NCBI RefSeq assembly: GCF_027887165.1
Contig: NC_077227.1
Coordinates: 84,094,930-84,158,929, forward strand
Length of the DNA: 64,000 bases
DNA from: Monodelphis domestica
Taxonomy: Eukaryota > Chordata > Mammalia > Didelphimorphia > Didelphidae
Reading direction: 5' to 3'
A program made the position numbers and the translations under genes. This document shows, in pieces, positions 12,346-24,280 of this stretch; position 1 is the stretch's first letter; each line of letters starts with the position of its first letter. Below the pieces are notes generated by a model, which had not been told where the DNA came from, did not search any database, and saw only the letters and a program-made list of their open reading frames with translations.

Positions 12346-12899
12346 TGTTATAGGGTGGGTTAAAAGAAGGATTCAAACTAGCTATAGATATATAAAATAA
12401 AAGTTTTGTTTAACTAAAGAGAGAAAGGAAGGGAAGGGAATCAGGGAATAACTTACTTCTAACCCACCCCAGATACTAAAATCCTAAACTTTCTATAATT
12501 ATTCTAAACTAATTAATTAAAGTTAAGGATGGATTGGTAGAGGCAAAGACAAAGGGCCCAAAGAAATCTCACAACCAGGAGTCCTTCTTGTGTCAAGCAA
12601 AAGTCCCAGAGACAGCTCTGTAGGTCCACACAGGATTAGAAGGGGAATGATGATTAACCCACACACTGTCCACCAATCACTCACTCAACCACTCCTTCAA
12701 GATGGTCCAATTTACTGGCAGCTTCAAAGTCTTTTCCTTCAGAGAGAACCAACTCTACTTCCTCTCTGTCTTCTTCCAGAGAAACCAAAGTCAATCCCAA
12801 CTGCCTCTCAGCTTCTCAGTCCTCTCAGAATGTTGACCTAGTCCTTGCCCCATGGGATCTCCTGCTTCTTGCTTTTTGCAGAGCTAATTCTTTACAACA
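12346..12899 (-). repeat. Downstream LTR of the class I provirus
   Basis: 554 bp beginning TGTTGTAAAG and ending CTATAACA when read on the minus strand. It is flanked outside by AAAG and inside by a G-rich polypurine-type run (complement of TTACCCCCTTGG, 12901..12912). Its inner 109 bp (12791..12899) recurs at 22971..23079 at the other end of the provirus. Confidence 0.85.
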
Positions 12900-12918
12900 G
12901 TTACCCCCTTGGCACAAA

Positions 12919-12949
12919 GCCAAAATAGTGTTGAAAACACTATTTTGGC
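12919..12949. other. Perfect 14-bp hairpin beside the provirus polypurine tract
   Basis: GCCAAAATAGTGTT and its exact complement are separated by three bases (GAA). The hairpin lies 19 bp from the LTR edge, on the internal side of the purine run. It could be an RNA structure of the element or a chance palindrome; nothing in the sequence decides. Confidence 0.7.
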
Positions 12950-13407
12950 ATTTGGCATTAACAAACTTATATTATCTTTTAACTAAAAATCCTACCCAAA
13001 ATAATAAACAACCTACATTCAACTATCTTATCCCATATAATACTATCCTATTCTAAGGATTTAATCAAGGAAAGGAAAAAAGGAATTAAACAATAAACAA
13101 TTACAAAGTCCAAAATACAGATCAAACAAAGCAAAACAAGCAAATAAAATCAAAAGATAAACACAAGTATAGCAAAACATTAAATTAGTAAAATACTACT
13201 CTTATCAACTAATACAGAAAATTTTATTCCTATTGCAACGCATAAACAGCAAAGTTAGACAAAAATTTTGAAAAAATATAAGGAACATAACATTGCATAA
13301 GTTTTTTAAAAAATTAAATCAAACCATCAAACTTATGCAAAATACATTTAACAACAGATAAAATTAAACACAAGCAATCTATTTACATAGATTTTACATA
13401 TATACAT

Positions 13408-13737
13408 TGTAAAAGGGAGATTTGAACCCTAGACTTCAATCCCCAGAAGTCCTTGGTATTTCCCAGAATTCCCTATAACCTCACCTGAGTCTCCACCTGG
13501 GTGAGATCACAATTAGTATTTGAACTGGCGGTAATGCCTACCTCTCCCTCTTCTATGCTCTCGCTCTCTCTACTCGGCCATCACAAGATGTAGTAAGTAA
13601 GCTTTGAATGGGCTAATCAGCCCTAGGCATGTGGTTTTCTTATTTTGTATTTTCTTTATTCCTTTATTTCTAATGATCCTTAACAAACCTCATGAAATAT
13701 AATAATTTTATTACTAGAGACTAATTTAATGTTTACA
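13408..13737 (+). repeat. 5' LTR of nested non-coding LTR element
   Basis: 330 bp, TGTAAAAGGG ... GTTTACA, preceded by ACAT. It contains CT-rich blocks and a T-rich 3' third. It pairs with 16654..16996. Confidence 0.88.
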
Positions 13738-14250
13738 GTTATGGCAACCACAAGACTCGGACAAGAACTTCTTAAATTTTTTTTTTTTTAGATAGCCCAG
13801 ATAAATTTTTTTTAGGCCATGTGCTCCTGCCTACATTCATCCACTCTGGACCTGCTTGACCCAAATCACTCTCCTGATCCCCACCTGCTCCGGCCCGGCT
13901 CCAACTGATCTCCAGCCTCCGAGCCAGATCGCCTGAGGCCAGCCCCAGGACCCAGGCTGCTGGTAGCTGCCCCTTGTGTCTTCAGAATAAAAAACCAGCT
14001 GGTAAAAACAGGGGTGATTTTTCCTTAGGCTAAAATTAGCCACCACATGGCAGGGGACCTGGGAGGAAGGAATGAGGAGAAGGAAGAGACTTTTCCAAAC
14101 AGGAAGTTCATTATAAGCATGGTATGTTTCAAAGGATATCTTTTGAGTGCACTGATTCTTTTATTTATCTCCCCTGAGATTCAGGAGAGAAATTCATCTC
14201 CCTGCAACTCTTTGGCCCAATTTGAGATTCCTAAAACCCACCCTCACTAT

Positions 14251-14455
14251 GGGGGAGCAATTCAGTGGCTTAGTGGATTGAGAGCCAGGCCAAGAGATGG
14301 GAAGTTCTGGGTTCTAATCTGGCCTCAGACACTTCCTAGCTGTGTGACTCTGGGCAAGTCACTTGAACCCCATTGCCTACCCCTTACCAGTCTTCTGCCT
14401 TGGAACCAATTCCATAGTTCTGACAAAAGGCATCAAAATGGATTAAAAAAATGAA
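14251..14455 (+). repeat. CORE-SINE (MON1/MAR1 type) inside the nested LTR element
   Basis: A tRNA-like head (GGCTTAGTGGATTGAGAGCC), CORE segment (AGCTGTGTGACTCTGGGCAA) and tail, ending in an A-run. It inserted into the LTR element's interior, so it is younger than that element. Confidence 0.85.
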
Positions 14456-16653
14456 CTTTAAAGAGACTGGAGGTTATATTTTTAAGGCATTTCAGACTCC
14501 AATGTTTTATAAAAACCTCTGTATTTTATTGCATTTTGCTGATTGTTTTAAGATTTAATTTTGTTGGTTTTAAGTTCATATATTTATGCATTCAATACTA
14601 TTCTGTTACACTGAATCATTTTAATGTACTGGGTTTTAACTACTGTTAAATTTTGTTGCTTTTCCCTATAACTATACTGAACAAATATTATTGAATAAGC
14701 CCATATATAAAAACAGCTTTTTTCTATTTTTGATTTTGTAAATTGTCACAAAGACAATAGATGGACTTCATCAGAACTGGTTACAATTGTATAACAACCT
14801 TTGGAAAATTTAATGAGCTAAATGTTTAAGGGTTTTTAGACATGATTTTAGTTTTTTTCCCAGAAACTCTGATCATTAGCTGAAGTGAAATACAATTATA
14901 ATCCCCACCTCCCACATTTATAAAAATGTAAACAGATGGGACATCACAGTCTCATACCAAAGGAGCTGGGAAGTTAATCCCAGGGCATGGTACCCCTGGA
15001 TGACTCCCCAAAGAGAAGCATCTCTCATTTATAACTCTTCAGCTCACTTACCTCCACTAGAATGATATCTAGATTTCTTGATGATGTTCTAGACCCAAAT
15101 AAGTTTTATTTTGTTTTAAAATGTATTTGCCAAGGTTGAAAGATTTGCTACATCTGTAAAAATTATGACAAATATTCATCATTTCATAGGTTCTTTAAAT
15201 ATCATACAACAACTTATGTAAAACATGATAGTGGGTTTGTTTGTTATTGTCATTAAATGGGCTATTATAACTTTGGGGATTTTGATATGCTATAGTACTG
15301 TTCCTTATAAAAATACTGTTAGCTTGTGAAATTCAGTTGCTTGTACTCACAGTGGATCATGGCCAGGCATGAAGAAGAAATGGATCTCATTTTTGGTGAT
15401 AAACTTTGTATTCTATATTTTCTTAGCTGACACAGTGTGTCAATGATTATAAGCTATATTTTTGAATTTTAAAACTTTTTTATTATTATATTTTTCTTTC
15501 AAGTAATATACTATTTCAGTCTTTTATTTTTTCTCTCCTTTTTATATTTGAAGCACATCACCAGTATTAAGATTTTCTTTAACTTTTTTTTTGATTTCTC
15601 AGTAATATAAGTTTTAAATACCTTTGCTGTAATGTCAATGCATGCCCAAAAAGCTTGAGACTATAAAAATGATGCCATTTATTGATAAAAATTATGGGAC
15701 TTTGCTTAATGATTCTGTCTGATTCCAAGACAAGATATAAAAAAGAGTAATTGCACAGTGCAAATCAAGCACAAGGTCAGAGACCAACCAATCCCAAAGG
15801 GGTTGATGAAAATTCTAAGCCAATACAAAGGACTTGAACCTAGTGTGAGACTCCAGGTTGTGATGCTTAATATACATTAAGATGTAGGCCTTCCTTGTAT
15901 CCACACTCTTTGTGAAAATGCTTACAGACAAGTATCTCAAATTTGGCTCCTACCTGGCTCCTGTAATCTAGTCCCTATTCTGTCTTTCATAATGTGGCAA
16001 CTTTCTGTAGTCCTGGCTACTGACTGGGTAAATGCTTAATTGCTTATATCATTTTAATTGGGCCCTGATTCAAGGACTTATTATATATTTATTTTTCCTT
16101 TACTTAGAATTTTTATACATAAGACTTTGATAGTCTATATTTCATCCAGCAATTTTTTATTTAGATTTTTTTATGTTTTTTTTTAATTTCTTTTGCCAAT
16201 TGATTCATATACCTCATAACTTAGCCATGCATCCCTAAGTGATCCCTGTGTTTTTCAATCACTCTCTTCGGGGTGTGGGGAATGTAAAATTATTATTATT
16301 TTAAATTGCAAAGTTTAAATTCCTTGAGAGAGAAATTTTAGGTTAAGAAACATGCTACCTCTCTGAATCCAGAAACTGAACTGTTTGGAGAAGACACCAT
16401 GAAGATGCCTCCACAGACCACAAGCTACATGAGAAGATCAAGAATGAACTTTGGTTGTGGTTGATTGAACATTTATTTGTATGAATACTTTCCTGCCAAA
16501 GGGGACTGCCCCCTAACTGGCTTTTTGTCAATGCATCAAGCAATTATTGGTTTTGTTCTCTTTTCCTCTTATCCTCAAATTATTGTAATTTCAAAGTTGG
16601 TGTGTTTACAAGACCCAGCGGAGAGACTAATCTTCCTTGGGCCTCAAGGGGAA

Positions 16654-16996
16654 TGTAAAATGGAGATTTGAACCCTAGATTTCAATCCCCAGAAATCCTT
16701 GGTATTTCCCAGAATTCCTTATAATCTCACCTGAGTGAGATCACCCAGTCTCCACCTGGGTGAGATCACCATTAGTATTTGAACTGGCGGTAACACCTAC
16801 CTCTCCCTCTTCTGTGCTCTTGCTTTCTCTACTTGGTCATTTTGAGAAGTAGTAAGTAAGCTTTGAATGGGCTAATCAGCCCTAGGCATGTGGTTTTCTT
16901 ATTTTGTATTTTCTTTATTCCTTTATTTCTAATGATCCTTAATAAACCTCATGAAATATAATAATTTTATTACTAGAGACTAATTTAATTTTTACA
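16654..16996 (+). repeat. 3' LTR of nested non-coding LTR element
   Basis: 343 bp, TGTAAAATGG ... TTTTACA, followed by ACAT. A polypurine tract AAGGGGAA (16646..16653) abuts it. It carries a 13-bp tandem unit (around TGAGATCACCCAG) present once more than in its partner, and an AATAAA signal near its end. Confidence 0.88.
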
Positions 16997-17000
16997 ACAT

Positions 17001-17950
17001 ATTATACACACATAATATATACATATATACTTCATATTTACACATATATCATATATGCATACACTATAATAAAATTAATTTTACAATACTAACTATAATA
17101 CACACTATTTGTATATATTTACATATGTATTTACATTTTATGTGATGTTATATGTCATATATGCTATGTAATATATGTTGCAATGTATTTTGTAATGTAC
17201 TTCAGTATCTTACCTGCCAGTATCTGTAGCCCTATCTTAATAAAATTTTCTAAAATTTATCTCACCAACCTATACTATTACTATTCTAAATTAAGTAACT
17301 AACTATTCTCTTGTTAGTAAATAACTACTTTATAGGTAATTATACCATTGTTAGTATCTAGCTATACATTGTTTCACTCATTCAACTAGTGATTCAATGT
17401 ATTCTAATCATGTTTATGTTTTTGTGTATATGTTTTTGTTATGTTGTTTTTCATGCTATGCTATGTTATTTTGTTAGTGTTATGTCAATGTTACTGTTGT
17501 GTTGTTGCTGTGTTACTGTTGCATACAATATACTTACCTAAACTTCAGATTATTCTTCTCTTTTCAACTTGTTTGAAGAATTCTTCCTCTCCAAAATCCA
17601 TGGTAGTAAAATGTATTTATGAATGCTTGTGAATAAATGTTATACTTTGTTATATTACATTACCCAAATTCCTTAGAACCATTAGTCCATTAATCACTTG
17701 ATTCTCTTCACTGAAAATTCCCTTCAAAGTCTTTATGTGCTTAATATTTATAAATCTTTCAGTCTTTTACAATTTCCATCAATTTTCTGAATCCTCCTCT
17801 TCATCTGCAATGTCCTCTTCCATCTGAATGTCCTCTTCCACTGAAGTGGTCCTCTCCTTACTGATCTTTTTGACTACAGACTCTAGTTGACCGATGAATT
17901 TCAGCTTTCCACAAACTCTTCTTCATTTTCTTCTTCAACAATTTCCATAT
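17001..17950 (-). other. AT-rich 3' region of the provirus, no env recognised
   Basis: Between the nested element and the integrase remnant. The first 200 bases are TA/CA-rich microsatellite-like sequence. 17760..17950 reads on the minus strand as an acidic GAAGAGGA-rich stretch. No envelope signature (leader, furin site, immunosuppressive or transmembrane region) could be made out. Confidence 0.5.
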
Positions 17951-20900
17951 TTTAATTATTAATTCCATGAGCTAATTTAATATGTGAGCAATGATACCAT
18001 GGATCTCTTCCTAATACTTTCACTGACGATGGTGAAATGAATACAATTGTATAAGGACCTTCTGAACTCTCTTGAGTTGTTGATGTTTTTGCAAAAATTT
18101 GCACATACATCATATCACCTGGTTGAAAATCATGAAGAGAATAATTCAATGGACCAGATTGGATCAATACTCCCATATCATTCAGTTCTCTAAGCTGTTG
18201 TTGTAATGTACTTAAATATGAAGCAAGCTGACATTCTCCTCCTAAAAGAGATGTATAAACAGTCTTACACATTTTTGTCTGCAATGGAGCATGTCTGAAG
18301 AGCATTTCATAAAATTATATGTGTAAATTTGCTCTTGGTCTTGTATGTAGGTAAAACAAAGCTATGGGAAGAATATCTGGCCATTTTAGATGAGTTTCAG
18401 CACAAATTTTCTCCACCATAGTATTGAGTTTCCTATTCACACGCTCCACTTGACCTGAACTTTGTGGATGATAAAGAACATGCTATTTAGTTGTTATTCC
18501 TAGATTCTCATAGACTCTTTTCAGGATATCTTGTGTAAAATGAGATCCTTTATCAGAATATATGGTAATTGGTGTAAGGATAAATTTAGGGTTGAGACTG
18601 AATATAAATTTAATTGGTTGCCAGGGATTTAATTCAAATCACAAATAAAATACTCAAGTCAGTCTGGAAATTTTATGGTGGTTTAATTAATATAGAGGGA
18701 AGGAATTAAGAAGAAGAGAGAGGGAAAAGGGTATAGGATTTCTCTGGCCTAGCCTGAGCCAAGGGGAGTTCAGAGACCTTCCAGGCATGAGGCCTCCTCT
18801 GAGATGAGGGGCCTCCTAGGAGGATGGTGTTTTTAGGAAAACTAAAGGAAAAAAAAATCAGCCTAAACTCTAAGAGAGCTCAGAGACGATGCCTCACCTG
18901 GCCTATGATATTAAGTTTCTCCTAGTTACTATATCAAGGATACTCACTGTCAAACCCAGACAATAGCTGCAGCTATGCCAAGATGCCAAGATGCTCAGCA
19001 CGCTGCCACAAGCCACCTCTCCACCATCAGAACCAAAGCCACCTCTCCATGAAAAGAGACTGGAGAGAGGAAGTGACATGAAATATATAGGCAGTTTTTA
19101 CATCACTTCCTGCTTCTCAAATGTACCAATGGTAGCTTACGTTTGACTTAGGACAGCCCAGGAGGTCTGTCAATTGTTTCTGATTTGTCATTAGCTAGCA
19201 CATGTCTATGATAGGCCATCCTTCTCAACACTTAATCCTTAAGTAGGGGTGTAGATATTCCTGTTTTGTTAGACTAAGCAGGGTGGATTAAATCTAAAAT
19301 TCACATTGGTACACCAAACCTAGAAACAATTTTCTTAAGCAATACTTTCACCACAAAGTTAGCTGTATTAGTATTAGATGGAAACGTTTCAGGTCATTTT
19401 GTTAACCTATCAACAATTACAAGACAAGACTTGTATCTTCCAGCTTTTGGCATGCTGTAATCAATTTGCAAACTCTTGAATGGATAATATGCTAAAGGTC
19501 TACCACCCACACCTTTCTTTCTGAACGCACTTTGATTGAATTTTTGGCAAACAGAACAATTTGTACAAATCTTATTTGTAACGGTACTTATTCCTGGTGC
19601 TACCCATTGTCTTTTTACAGTCTCCTACAGCTTGAGTACCAAAATGACCTTTTGTGTGAATGGCTTGACATAAATAAGCATACAAATCTTTTGGTAATAG
19701 CAGTTTTCCAGTGTCTGCAACTCATATTCCATGTTCTTTCCTTGCTCCAAATTTCTCCTTCCACTTACGAATTTCTGAGTCTACATAAGCCCTTTCTAAA
19801 TCATCAGACTCAATAGTTGACAAATTCATTACATACACTGGAGCATTCCAGGCTGAAAATTTAGCAGTTATATCAGCTCTATGATTTCCTTTAGAGACTG
19901 AATATTTGCCACAAGTATGACTTCTACAATGAATCACCACTAGCTGTTTAGGTTTTTGGACAGCATTCAACAACTCAGTTATTATTTCTGCATGTGCAAT
20001 TGGTTTTCCCAATGCAGTAATAAAGCCTTGTAGTTTCCAGATCTTCCCTGTTGCATCTCATACAGAAAATTCATAACATGAATCTGTAAAAATATTAGCA
20101 CTTTTACCCTCAGCTCGAAGACATGCTTGCTTCAATGCCACCAACTCTGCTCCTTGAGCACTAAGATTACTAGGTAATGAGCCATACCACAGTGTCTCAA
20201 ATTCTGTGACCACTGAAGCACCAGAACATTGAATTCTATCACACAAATATGAAGAACCATCCATGAATAACAACAAGTCTGGATTTTTCAATAGGAGGGT
20301 CTTTCAAATCCATCCTAGGCATATCCACTAGATCTATTACTTCCACACACTCATGTAATGGTTCACCGTTCTTTGGCAAATCAGGAAGAAGCTTAGCTGG
20401 ATTTAATACACTACATCTCCTCAACTGGATATTCTTGCTACCTAGGAGAATAACTTCATATTTAGAAATTCATTGATCTGAATAAGCTTGAGTATGAAAT
20501 TTCCTCATTAGTGCTTCTATTTGATGTGAACAATATACAGTCAATGGATATCCCAAAACTAAATCTTCTGACTTCCGGACTAACATTGCTGCAGCTTCTA
20601 CACCCCTTAGACAAAGAAATGTATCTGCAGCTATTGGATCCAGCTGACAACTATAATATCCAATTGGATGATAACTTTGTCCAAAAGTCTGTGTCAGTAC
20701 CCCGGAAGCAATATCTTTAGTTTCATTAACAGTTGGAATGGTTTTGTATAGTCTGGAATACTCCAAACTGGAGCAAATAAAATGGTTTCTTTAAGCTTAC
20801 TTAAGGCTTGCAGATGTTCAGGCTTTAGTTTCAGAGGTTCTGGTTCTGTATTCCTGGTTAAATCTGTTAGACTTTTTATTAGTTCACTATATCCAGGTAT

Positions 20901-22140
20901 CCATTGTCTACAGAAACAAGTTGTTCCAAGAACAGCTTTGAATTGCTTTTTGGTCTTAGGAGCACTCAGTTTCTGGATATCTGCTATTCTTTTCTGTGTG
21001 ATACTTCTTGAAACCTCTGATAACACAAAACCAAGATATTGCACTTGAGGCAAAATGCACTGTAATTTTGCCTTGGAGATTTTGTGCCCATGCTTATATA
21101 ATTCTCACAAAAGAATCTTGCTCTCTCTAGACACACCTCAGCATTTGGAGATGCAAGAAGAATATCATCCACAAAATTCACCAATTTACTTTCTTTGAAT
21201 GTTATAGTTTTTACATTTCTTTTCAGAATTTGTGAAAATTGGCTTGGTGAATTGGTAAAACCCTGGGGCAAGTGAGTCCAGGTCCTGTGCTTGTTTTTTT
21301 TTTTCTTCCCCCAGATAAAAGCAAAGAGCTTTTGAGAATCCTCATGAATTGGAATTGATAAAAAAGCTGAGCATAAATCCACCCAGTGAAATATCTTGCC
21401 TGACTTGGAATGGAAGAAATTATAGCATTTGGACTTGGTACACAGGATGAATCTTGATTACATAATCATTGACTTGTTTTAAATCCTGTATAAAACAATA
21501 TACAACTTCGCCATTCTGATCTAACTTTGGCTTTTTGATTGGAAGAATAGGAGTATTAAATTCTGAGCAGCAAGGTATTATGATCCCTTGTTGGATTAGG
21601 GATTCAATGATTGGTCTTATACCCTTAATTGCTTCTTTAGTCAAGGGATATTGAGGTACACAAGGAACTGGTCCTTCCTTAGTCCTCAACCTGACTGGAG
21701 TAGCTGATTTCAATAGACCTACATCTGTGGAAGACTTTGACCAAAGATCTTCAGGGATATCCTCAGGTATTGGATAGATTGAATCTAAGTCATCCTCTGT
21801 ACTGACTGAATCTAAGAACAGCAATGGAAAAACTTTCAGAGATTCTTCTGGTAGATGTAATGAGAGATCACCAGTATCATTACATTGGATTGTTGCCCTT
21901 AATATACATAATAAATCTCTACCTAAAAGATTCATTAGACAGTCTGGCATACACAGAAATGAATGTTCCACAAATAATGGACTTAAAGTAATCATTTTTG
22001 ATTATGATTTTTCTACTATCTGTGGTTTACAAGTAACACCTATTACTTCCATTGTACCAACAGCTCTACAATTCTTAGGAAAACTTTGCAAAACTGATTT
22101 GCTGGCTCCAGTATCAACCAGAAGATCCTAAATTTGGTCT
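17950..22140 (-). pseudogene. Provirus protease-RT-RNase H-integrase (pol) remnant
   Basis: Minus-strand fossil pol. A retroviral aspartic protease motif (DTGAS) lies near 22096..22118. The RT region covers about 20900..21700, with PQYPLTKEAIKGI-type N-terminal sequence and a FVDD active-site box at 21164..21175. RNase H lies about 19900..20300, with FMDGSS and the SAQGAELVALKQA helix that matches MLV-type RNase H. Integrase spans about 17950..19700, with a SSGQVERVNR-type core and a C-terminal PGDMMYVQ...EGPYTIVF domain like that of gammaretroviruses. A later solo LTR sits in the integrase part. The remnant is broken throughout and has no intact gene. Confidence 0.85.
18573..19305 (-). mobile_element. 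Solo LTR inserted in the provirus integrase region
   Basis: 733 bp, starting TGTAAGGATA and ending TTCACA on the plus strand, flanked by a 4-bp duplication TTGG (18569..18572 and 19306..19309). Read on the minus strand it starts TGTGAA and ends CCTTACA, like the LTR at 25861..26699, so it belongs to the same family group. It interrupts the older provirus and is therefore younger than it. Confidence 0.85.
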
Positions 22141-22179
22141 CCAATAGTTTGAGATACATTTGGTTCTGTACTATTTGGT

Positions 22180-22960
22180 GGTTAAAATGTTTTCAACACT
22201 GGTGCAAGCACAGTAAAATAAGGACAAAGCTCAGTCATTTCCTGTCTATCCAAATTTACATCTGCTTGAATTGCATGATATTCCCAGGATTTCACATTTT
22301 TAACACCATCATCAGCTTTTTCACTACTCTCTTTGGTCTTTATAATCTCTACCTTGGTACCATTGTTCTCATTCACAATCACATTATCTTTATCCAATTT
22401 ACATTCTTTACTATTTTCCATTATTTTACAATCATTAGAATTTCCCGCTAAATTTACATGACAATTTTCTTTTTCCTCACAATTATTAACACTAATTACA
22501 TTACATTGTTTCAATCACATTATTTTTAAATTCTTTAACCTTATTTCCATTACAATCACTTCTATTTATCTCCAATTCATTTTCCCTTACTTTTTCAAAT
22601 ACTTTAGAACTCCAGGTACACCTTCATAATGAACATGCCCCTTTGTTCTGATCACCCTTATGACCATTTGACTGTATTTTTTTTTGACTGTATATTTGAC
22701 TGTATTTGGGTCTTGCTCCTGATTTTACCCACTCTTGCATAGTGTTTAAATCTGGTGCTTGAGCTCCCTGACAGCAAGCATTTTGGCAATTGTTAACATT
22801 ATTTCTCCTTTGATAATAATTATTAATCTAATTATTATTATACTTTCTATTATATCCATTATTCCTATTTAATTGTCTAGAAAATTGCCCTCTGAATCAA
22901 CATTCCCTAACAAAATGTCCAACATGATTACATAAGAAATACCTCTGAAGTCCAGATCTC
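22180..22960 (-). pseudogene. Provirus gag-end remnant with CCHC zinc knuckle
   Basis: Minus-strand remnant of the end of gag. A retroviral zinc-knuckle motif (C-N-H-V-G-H-F-V-R-E-C type) is readable near 22900..22940, followed by a polar, Asn/Lys/Glu-rich stretch before the protease remnant. No matrix or capsid region is recognisable. It is broken and belongs to the fossil spanning 12346..23079. Confidence 0.65.
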
Positions 22961-22970
22961 CTGACAACAG

Positions 22971-23079
22971 TCAGTCCCAACTGCCTCTCAGCTTCTCAGT
23001 CCTCTTGGAATGTTGACCTAGTCTTTGCCCTGTGGGATCTCTTGCTTCTTGCTTTTTGCAAAGCTAATCCTTTATAACA
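22971..23079 (-). repeat. Outer piece of the upstream LTR of the class I provirus
   Basis: 109 bp aligning without gaps to 12791..12899, about 90% identical by eye. It ends at TATAACA, followed immediately by the AAAG target duplication. It marks the upstream boundary of the fossil. Confidence 0.85.
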
Positions 23080-23329
23080 AAAGACTGTACTGGAATCTAG
23101 GTCTTTTTGAGTCCAATATCAGCCCTAGGCTGCTTCGATTTTTCAGCAAATTAAGACTTTTTTAGACCAATATGAAAGTGAATTTACATTACCTAAACCA
23201 GTGGGTGAACAAGGAAGACAGCTCAGGAGGATGCACTGACTGGAAGGTAGATGTAGAGTTAAACATTTCTTCAGAATAAATGACAAAGTAAGCAATCTGA
23301 TAAGTTGAGTAAGAAGTTTCTAATATATT

Positions 23330-23575
23330 TTTTTTCAGTATTTTTTCAGTTCTGTCTGACTCTTTGTGACCCCATTTAGTTTTCTTGGCAAAGATACTGA
23401 GAGTAGTTTGCCATTTCCTTCTGCTTATTTTACAGTTGAGCAAACAATGTTAAGTGACTTGCCCAAGATCATGCAGCTAATTTAAGTGTATAAGGCTGGA
23501 TTTGAACTCAGGAAGATGAATATTTCTGACTTTAGTCCTAATACTATCCACTGTGCCAACTAGTTGCCTTGTTTC
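23330..23575 (-). repeat. MIR-related marsupial SINE, near full length
   Basis: Antisense copy: the tail TTCAGTTCTGTCTGACTCTT, then GTTTGCCATTTCCTTCTGC, the CORE segment in reverse (TTAAGTGACTTGCCCAAGAT) and the tRNA-like head ending GCCAACTAGTTGCC. Confidence 0.85.
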
Positions 23576-23964
23576 TAATATACAACATATCTAAACTGAA
23601 GATTGGGAAAGAAACCATACCCTGGTGACTAGTCTCTTGGTTTATTTATTTATTTTTTAAGTGATTGTGAAAACTCACAGATAATAAACTCTGGCCATGG
23701 GTTTGATACAGAATGTTCAGTGTATTACGTGGAAGTATCTGCAGTGACAATAGGTACATGCAAATGTGATGGAATTGATCTTTTCTGTGGGGAAAGGCTA
23801 GAAGAGAGTACATGCTGATCCCCTGCTCTTTTGATCCTGCCAGCAAGGCTAATAAACAGGACACTATCTAAAGCTGGCCCAGGGGAAACCAAAATGGCTT
23901 TCTTTAGGAGAACTATCTGAGGAGCCCTCTCCTCATAAGGTAGGCATATAATTATTTCATTCAT

Positions 23965-24020
23965 TCATTTATTCAATAATTCATTCATTCATTCATTCAT
24001 TCATTCATTCATTCATTCAT
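23965..24020. repeat. (ATTC)n microsatellite
   Basis: About 12 near-perfect ATTC units, adjoining an L2 tail, a common place for such repeats. Confidence 0.9.
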
Positions 24021-24280
24021 ACAAACAATGAGCCTTTCTAAGTACCTGCTACAAGTCAGGTATAAAGCCAGGAAGTAGGGATAAAAATAAAATAAAAGTC
24101 TTTGCCTTGAGGGGTTCTCTTCCTTTGGAAGAAACCATACATACATAGATAAGTAAGTACAAAACGTAAAGAAGGTAAATACAAAAAGATTTCTAAGAGG
24201 AAGATGTTAAAAATTAGGGGGTTAGGGAGGCACTTGAACCAAGCCTTTATCTAGTAAAGACAAAGCTTACTTTCAGAAGA
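24000..24280 (-). mobile_element. L2 LINE 3' fragment, antisense
   Basis: Reversed L2 tail following a (CATT)n run: AAGTACCTGCTACAAGTCAG, TCTTTGCCTTGAGGGGTTCT. Confidence 0.65.

Larger units (their letters stand above)
13408..16996 (+). mobile_element. Non-coding LTR retroelement nested in the provirus
   Basis: A 3.6-kb plus-strand element with two similar LTRs (13408..13737 and 16654..16996), a 4-bp target duplication ACAT (13404..13407 and 16997..17000) and a polypurine tract AAGGGGAA abutting the second LTR. The roughly 2.9-kb interior shows no gag, pol or env similarity: first a GC-richer leader-like part (13740..14250), then an inserted CORE-SINE, then AT-rich DNA with T-runs. It is most likely a non-autonomous family moved by a class I retrovirus. 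The LTRs differ at roughly 20 of 330 aligned positions plus a 13-bp tandem length difference, so it is somewhat younger than its host provirus. Confidence 0.85.
12346..23079 (-). mobile_element. Class I (gammaretrovirus-like) endogenous retrovirus fossil, with later elements nested in it
   Basis: A minus-strand provirus fossil. The two outer ends carry the same LTR edge sequence (TG...CA type) and are flanked by an identical 4-bp target duplication, AAAG, at 12342..12345 and 23080..23083. Going down the minus strand there is a short outer LTR piece, a gag nucleocapsid remnant, protease, RT, RNase H and integrase remnants, an AT-rich stretch with no recognisable env, a polypurine tract and a downstream LTR. 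About 4.3 kb of the span is two later insertions. It is clearly broken, with many breaks, and cannot be active. The shared LTR edges differ by roughly 10 of 109 positions by eye, so it is an old insertion. Class I assignment rests on the 4-bp duplication and MLV-like pol motifs. Confidence 0.88.

Noticed and set aside
13738-13770. Possible primer-binding site after the nested element's 5' LTR (TGGCAACCACAAGACTCGGA)
   Set aside because: Begins with TGG in a suggestive place but does not match any tRNA 3' end that I can recall convincingly.
16276-16294. GGGGAATGTAAAATT resembling a second LTR start
   Set aside because: Only the purine run and first bases of the LTR are repeated; no LTR body follows.
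17001-17800. Envelope gene of the provirus
   Set aside because: No envelope signature could be read on either strand; left as AT-rich element sequence.
23965-24020. Regular repeat resembling a CRISPR-like array
   Set aside because: Simple ATTC microsatellite beside an L2 tail; no spacers, and the genome is eukaryotic.
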